From: Phormidium tenue FACHB-886
GTDB taxonomy: Bacteria; Cyanobacteriota; Cyanobacteriia; Elainellales; Elainellaceae
DNA: 64,000 bases
Direction: 5' to 3'
Assembly (NCBI RefSeq): GCF_014764505.1
Contig: NZ_JACXWX010000003.1
Span: 248,001 to 312,000, forward strand
The first letter of the stretch is position 1; every line of letters begins with the position of its first letter. The notes under the pieces are model-generated. The model searched no databases, had not been told where the DNA came from, and was given only the letters and a program-made list of their open reading frames with translations. The position numbers and the translations under genes were made by a program. Positions 60,886 to 64,000 of the stretch are shown here, piece by piece.

Positions 60886-62196
60886 ATGCTGCGAATCATA
60901 AATCAGCGGTCTGAAGCATTAACCGAACTACGGCGAATCTGCGATCGCACTCACGATGATCATGTTGTCCATAAAGAGGCAACGGTGCGAGAAGTGCTTC
61001 AGGCGGTCAAACGGCAGGGCGATCGAGCAGTGCTGCACTACACCGAAGAGTACGACCAGCTTACGCTGAAGCCCGAAGAGTTGAGAGTTACAGGTTCTGA
61101 ACTAGAAGCTGCCTATCAACAAATTCCCCAAGAACTGCTGGAAGCAATCCGGCTGGCTTGCCGTCAGGTCGAAGCATTTCACCGCCAGCGGCTTCCCAAA
61201 AGCTGGGTCGAGTTTGGCGAAAATGAAATTGTGCTGGGCAAGCGCTATACGCCCGTGGATCGGGCGGGGCTATATGTTCCTGGCGGACGTGCTGCCTACC
61301 CCAGCACGGTGATCATGAATGCGATTCCAGCTAGGGTCGCCAAAGTTCCTAGAATTGTCGTGACGACGCCACCCGGCCCTGATAAAGCCGTGAATGCGGC
61401 TGTGCTAGTGGCAGCACAGGAGGCAGGTGTCCAGGAAATTTATCGCGTGGGTGGGGCACAGGCGATCGCTGCCTTAGCTTACGGAACTGAGACAATCCCT
61501 AAAGTAGACGTAATTACCGGACCTGGCAACATTTATGTCACGCTTGCCAAAAAATTAGTCTATGGCACGGTCGGCATTGACTCACTGGCAGGTCCTTCAG
61601 AAGTTTTGATTATTGCTGATAGTGCTGCAAACCCGGTTCATGTCGCGGCAGATATGCTAGCCCAAGCCGAGCATGACCCTATGGCAGCAGCAATCTTGAT
61701 CACCCCTGATGCTGGTCTAGCAATGAAAGTGGTGACAGAGGTGAAGCAGCAGCTACTCAATCATCCTCGTAAAATGCTGACCGAAAAAGCGATCGCCCAC
61801 TACGGTTTGGTGGTCGTCGTAGATTCGCTAGAAGCTGCGGCTGAATTATCTAACGATTTTGCTCCTGAGCATCTAGAGCTAGAAGTTGCCGATCCTTGGA
61901 GCCTGCTAGAACATATTCGCCATGCAGGGGCGATCTTCCTGGGAAACTCTACCCCAGAAGCCGTTGGAGATTATTTGGCAGGGCCCAACCACACCTTGCC
62001 TACTTCCGGCTCGGCTCGCTATGCCTCGGCGCTAGGGGTCGAAACCTTTATGAAGCATTCCAGCTTGATTCAATATTCTCCTACCGCGCTGCGGCAAGTC
62101 GCTAAGGCGATCGACAACTTGGCAACCGCTGAGGGGCTCCCCTCCCATGCAGACTCGGTGAGGCTACGCGTACAGGAACTTGACACAGAGACGTGA
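60886..62196 (+). CDS. hisD: Histidinol dehydrogenase
   Basis: 436 residues from the ATG at 60886; a GTG at 60880 is in frame. 'VDRAGLYVPGGRAAYPSTVI' and 'TGPGNIYVTLAKKLVYGTVG' bind NAD. 'SLAGPSEVLIIADS' and 'DMLAQAEHDPMAAAILIT' supply a zinc ligand. 'FAPEHLELEV' and 'GPNHTLPTSGSARYAS' are the later signatures. It carries out the last two steps of histidine synthesis. Single gene, followed by a universal stress protein. Confidence 0.98.
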   Translation: MLRIINQRSEALTELRRICDRTHDDHVVHKEATVREVLQAVKRQGDRAVLHYTEEYDQLTLKPEELRVTGSELEAAYQQIPQELLEAIRLACRQVEAFHRQRLPKSWVEFGENEIVLGKRYTPVDRAGLYVPGGRAAYPSTVIMNAIPARVAKVPRIVVTTPPGPDKAVNAAVLVAAQEAGVQEIYRVGGAQAIAALAYGTETIPKVDVITGPGNIYVTLAKKLVYGTVGIDSLAGPSEVLIIADSAANPVHVAADMLAQAEHDPMAAAILITPDAGLAMKVVTEVKQQLLNHPRKMLTEKAIAHYGLVVVVDSLEAAAELSNDFAPEHLELEVADPWSLLEHIRHAGAIFLGNSTPEAVGDYLAGPNHTLPTSGSARYASALGVETFMKHSSLIQYSPTALRQVAKAIDNLATAEGLPSHADSVRLRVQELDTET

Positions 62197-62258
62197 ACCC
62201 CCCACGCTTCTGTTATTGAAAGCATCGACCCCACTGAAGGAGGCTGCAGGAGCCTGAC

Positions 62259-62684
62259 ATGCTCAAGAGGATTCTCGTTGCTTTAGACAGCTCCAATCTA
62301 TCGGCACAGGTCATTACTACCGTGCAGCAGCTCCAACTGCCTGCCGATGCTGAAATCGTTGTAGCACATGTGTTAGACCAGTCAAAATCTGATCTAGAAG
62401 TGGCTAGCGATCGCCCACCCGTCTCAACGGAAGCCATCCCTAAAGATAGTCTAGAAAAGCTAGAGGCTTATCAAGCTGCACTGCCGACCGAGAGCAGCTT
62501 GGAAGTGGTAGCAGGCGACCCCGCCGAAGAAATTATTCGTCTGGCCAATATTCACAAGACAGATTTGATTGTGATTGGCAGCCGAGGACTCACAGGAGTC
62601 GATCGCATCTTACAGCGATCGGTGAGCAGCCAGGTTGTGGAAGAGGCACACTGCTCGGTGCTGGTGGTGCGCCCCATAGCTTGA
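62259..62684 (+). CDS. Universal stress protein family protein
   Basis: 141 residues with AGGAG before the ATG. 'MLKRILVALDSSNLSAQVI' is the usual start. 'IVIGSRGLTGVDRILQRSVS' ending 'EEAHCSVLVVRPIA' gives the ATP-binding GxxGx9GS-type motif with Arg and Leu changes. The family forms dimers and binds ATP or AMP in stress responses. It ends five bases from the convergent FMN reductase gene. Confidence 0.94.
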   Translation: MLKRILVALDSSNLSAQVITTVQQLQLPADAEIVVAHVLDQSKSDLEVASDRPPVSTEAIPKDSLEKLEAYQAALPTESSLEVVAGDPAEEIIRLANIHKTDLIVIGSRGLTGVDRILQRSVSSQVVEEAHCSVLVVRPIA

Positions 62685-62689
62685 ACAGC

Positions 62690-63235
62690 TTATGCCACAT
62701 GCTGCAGTTTACGTGTATTATCCACCAGACTGCGGGCGAAGGCATCAAATCTCTTGGATAGCGCTTCATCTAACAGCTTGCCATCCTCTCCAAAGGCTTT
62801 CCAGGCTTGCCCGATCGACACCTGTTCTGGAATCATCCAGGCGTGAACCCAGCGCATAATCAGCCGCAGATCGTTAAGCGCGTTGCTGTTGGGCTGTCCG
62901 CCTAATACACTAATTGCACCTGTAACCTTGCCATCTAGATGCTCGAAGGCCATTAGATCTAGCGTATTTTTGAGAACCCCACTGATGCTGCCGTGATACT
63001 CTGGGGTCGCCAGAACTAGCCCATTTGCCTGCTTTACAGTTTGGCGTAGCTTGTCCACATCAGGGTAGTCACTGTAGTCATCACCACCGTTGCAGAAGGG
63101 CAAATTAAGCGATCGCAAATCGAGGACTTCGACTTCGACTCCTAGAGCTGCCACCCGCTGCATCGCAACATCCAACGCTAAGTGGCTATAGGAACCAGGG
63201 CGCAAACTTCCAGCAATACCAACTATCTTGACCAT
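62690..63235 (-). CDS. NADPH-dependent FMN reductase
   Basis: 181 residues, flavodoxin-like fold. 'IVGIAGSLRPGSYSHLALDV' binds the FMN phosphate. 'LVLATPEYHGSISGVLKNTL' is the second FMN loop. 'AISVLGGQPNSNALNDLRLI' is conserved in the chromate/quinone reductase-like group. The substrate (quinone, FMN, metal or dye) is not predictable. A possible -10 box (TATACT, minus strand, complement of 63284-63289) lies upstream. Confidence 0.94.
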   Translation of the reverse strand: MVKIVGIAGSLRPGSYSHLALDVAMQRVAALGVEVEVLDLRSLNLPFCNGGDDYSDYPDVDKLRQTVKQANGLVLATPEYHGSISGVLKNTLDLMAFEHLDGKVTGAISVLGGQPNSNALNDLRLIMRWVHAWMIPEQVSIGQAWKAFGEDGKLLDEALSKRFDAFARSLVDNTRKLQHVA

Positions 63236-63728
63236 GGTTTAAATCCTTGGCTTGAGCAAAATTATTTAGCTGACTTAATTACAGTATACCTAAAACGGAC
63301 TCGTTATGACTTCAGAATAAATAGTTAAAGCCAAACTTTGGCTTAGTGCTAGAAAAAAAGCAATTTGCCCGTGATTATCGCTCTTGCCCTAAAATTAGCT
63401 CATCCGTCCTGCGGTTGACACTGGCTCATTTGAGCCTACTCCTATTGAGCCTGCTCCTCTAGAAACTTTTGCTTGTCTAAATCCCAGTGCTTGGAAAAGT
63501 CGTAGACGGTGGGCTTCCAAAAAATAGTCAGGGTTTGCTCCACACGCTGTAAAAATATTTCCGGTGTAAGGGGATGTTTGAAAAGTACCAAATGTTCTGC
63601 ATTTACGCCCCAAATCGCTCAATTAAAAGAACTTCCAAACCAACTTTTGCTCAAAATCCTTTCAATTGGAGGGTTCAAGGGAGGGTTTGGTTTAGCAATC
63701 CGGGTAAGTTAATGCTCAAATAGAGAAC
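63236..63728. other. Intergenic region before the caspase-family gene
   Basis: 493 bases between divergent genes. It holds promoters for both by position. Short open frames on both strands (63395-63622 and 63509-63712) overlap each other and resemble no family, so they are not called. Confidence 0.5.
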
Positions 63729-64000
63729 ATGGGATCATCGCGACGAGTCTTTTTACGGCAGATGGGGGTAGCGCTGGGTGCTTTGGGACTTAGCGAAGCT
63801 GGCTTGTCGCTGCTGGCAGACCAATATCAGCAGGCGATCGCGCTGCCCACCCCTCGCAAATTAGCGCTGCTGGTAGGCATCAACCAATACACTGAGCCAG
63901 TCTGTGATTTTGCGCCCAGCCGAGGGGCTGCCCTCAGCGGCTGCCTCACTGATGTAGAACTTCAGCGTGAGCTTTTAATCCATCGCTTTGGGTTTCAGCC
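63729..64000 (+). CDS. Caspase-family (peptidase C14-like) protein, N terminus only
   Basis: The frame opens with ATG at 63729 and continues past the right edge; 90 residues are visible. The start 'MGSSRRVFLRQMGVALGALG' contains a twin-arginine-like RR followed by a hydrophobic stretch, so export by Tat is possible. 'KLALLVGINQYTEP' and 'LSGCLTDVELQRELLIHRFG' are the first strand and helix of the metacaspase/orthocaspase p20 domain. The catalytic His and Cys lie outside the window. Cyanobacteria with complex lifestyles often carry many such genes. Confidence 0.88.
   Translation, partial: MGSSRRVFLRQMGVALGALGLSEAGLSLLADQYQQAIALPTPRKLALLVGINQYTEPVCDFAPSRGAALSGCLTDVELQRELLIHRFGFQ

Noticed and set aside
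63395-63712. Two short frames on opposite strands before the caspase-family gene
   Set aside because: They overlap each other, have no motif, and sit where divergent promoters are expected.

Overview
The window comes from a cyanobacterium. The evidence is the petB-petD pair next to ctpA, a Yfr1-type small RNA, DUF4912 and DUF2103 family proteins, a second-type ClpS, ThyX, cyanobacterial-type CysE, and dense GCGATCGC/CGATCG (HIP1-like) words on both strands. Gene content and abundant cell-surface genes would fit a filamentous or mat-forming lineage, but the genus cannot be fixed from sequence alone. No rRNA, tRNA, CRISPR array, complete insertion sequence or prophage was seen.

Region 1 (1-13.4 kb, all minus strand) is one long glycan-assembly run. 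In transcription order it holds a GT9, a half-length GT9-like protein, a GT4, a GT4 fused to a GmhA-type phosphoheptose isomerase, a short-chain dehydrogenase, a GmhB-type phosphatase, HldE, a GT9, a GT2, a double-GT9 protein and two GT4s (the last cut by the left edge). Many of these genes overlap or nearly touch. GmhA, HldE and GmhB together are the three proteins that make ADP-D-glycero-D-manno-heptose. The GT9 proteins are of the heptosyltransferase family. No HldD epimerase is visible. This cluster is the strongest candidate for an undescribed system.

Region 2 (13.4-27.6 kb) holds envelope and stress genes: a fasciclin protein with a Gln/Thr/Ala/Pro linker, a cupin, a membrane-anchored SDR, a CdaR/PucR-type regulator, a secreted L,D-transpeptidase-like protein, Yfr1, a beta-helix/SLH/amidase-like protein, a DUF4912 protein with a long Gly/Met/Ser repeat, and a secreted M23 peptidase behind a long leader that may be structured.

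Region 3 (27.9-33.6 kb) makes nucleotide sugars and polysaccharide: UDP-glucuronate decarboxylase, UDP-glucose dehydrogenase, a cellulose-synthase-like GT2 and a radical SAM protein, with endonuclease V between them.

Region 4 (34.3-48.6 kb) is housekeeping and signalling: a RidA-family protein, DUF2103-clpS, cysE, a small HTH protein, murE with a glutaredoxin-like protein, cysH, and two unusual histidine kinases (one lacks the phospho-acceptor His, the other lacks recognisable ATP-binding motifs). After these come a hydrolase-like protein, a three-module protein, an HD phosphohydrolase and ctpA.

Region 5 (48.8-64 kb) holds petB-petD, a GT4, a zinc-ribbon membrane protein, a fatty acid hydroxylase-family protein, glgB, an alkyltransferase-like protein, a membrane protein, a pentapeptide-repeat protein, thyX, a GT2-TPR protein, hisD, a universal stress protein, an FMN reductase and the start of a caspase-family protein. 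Many intergenic gaps carry near-perfect inverted repeats. Some are terminators; at least one type is dispersed in two copies.
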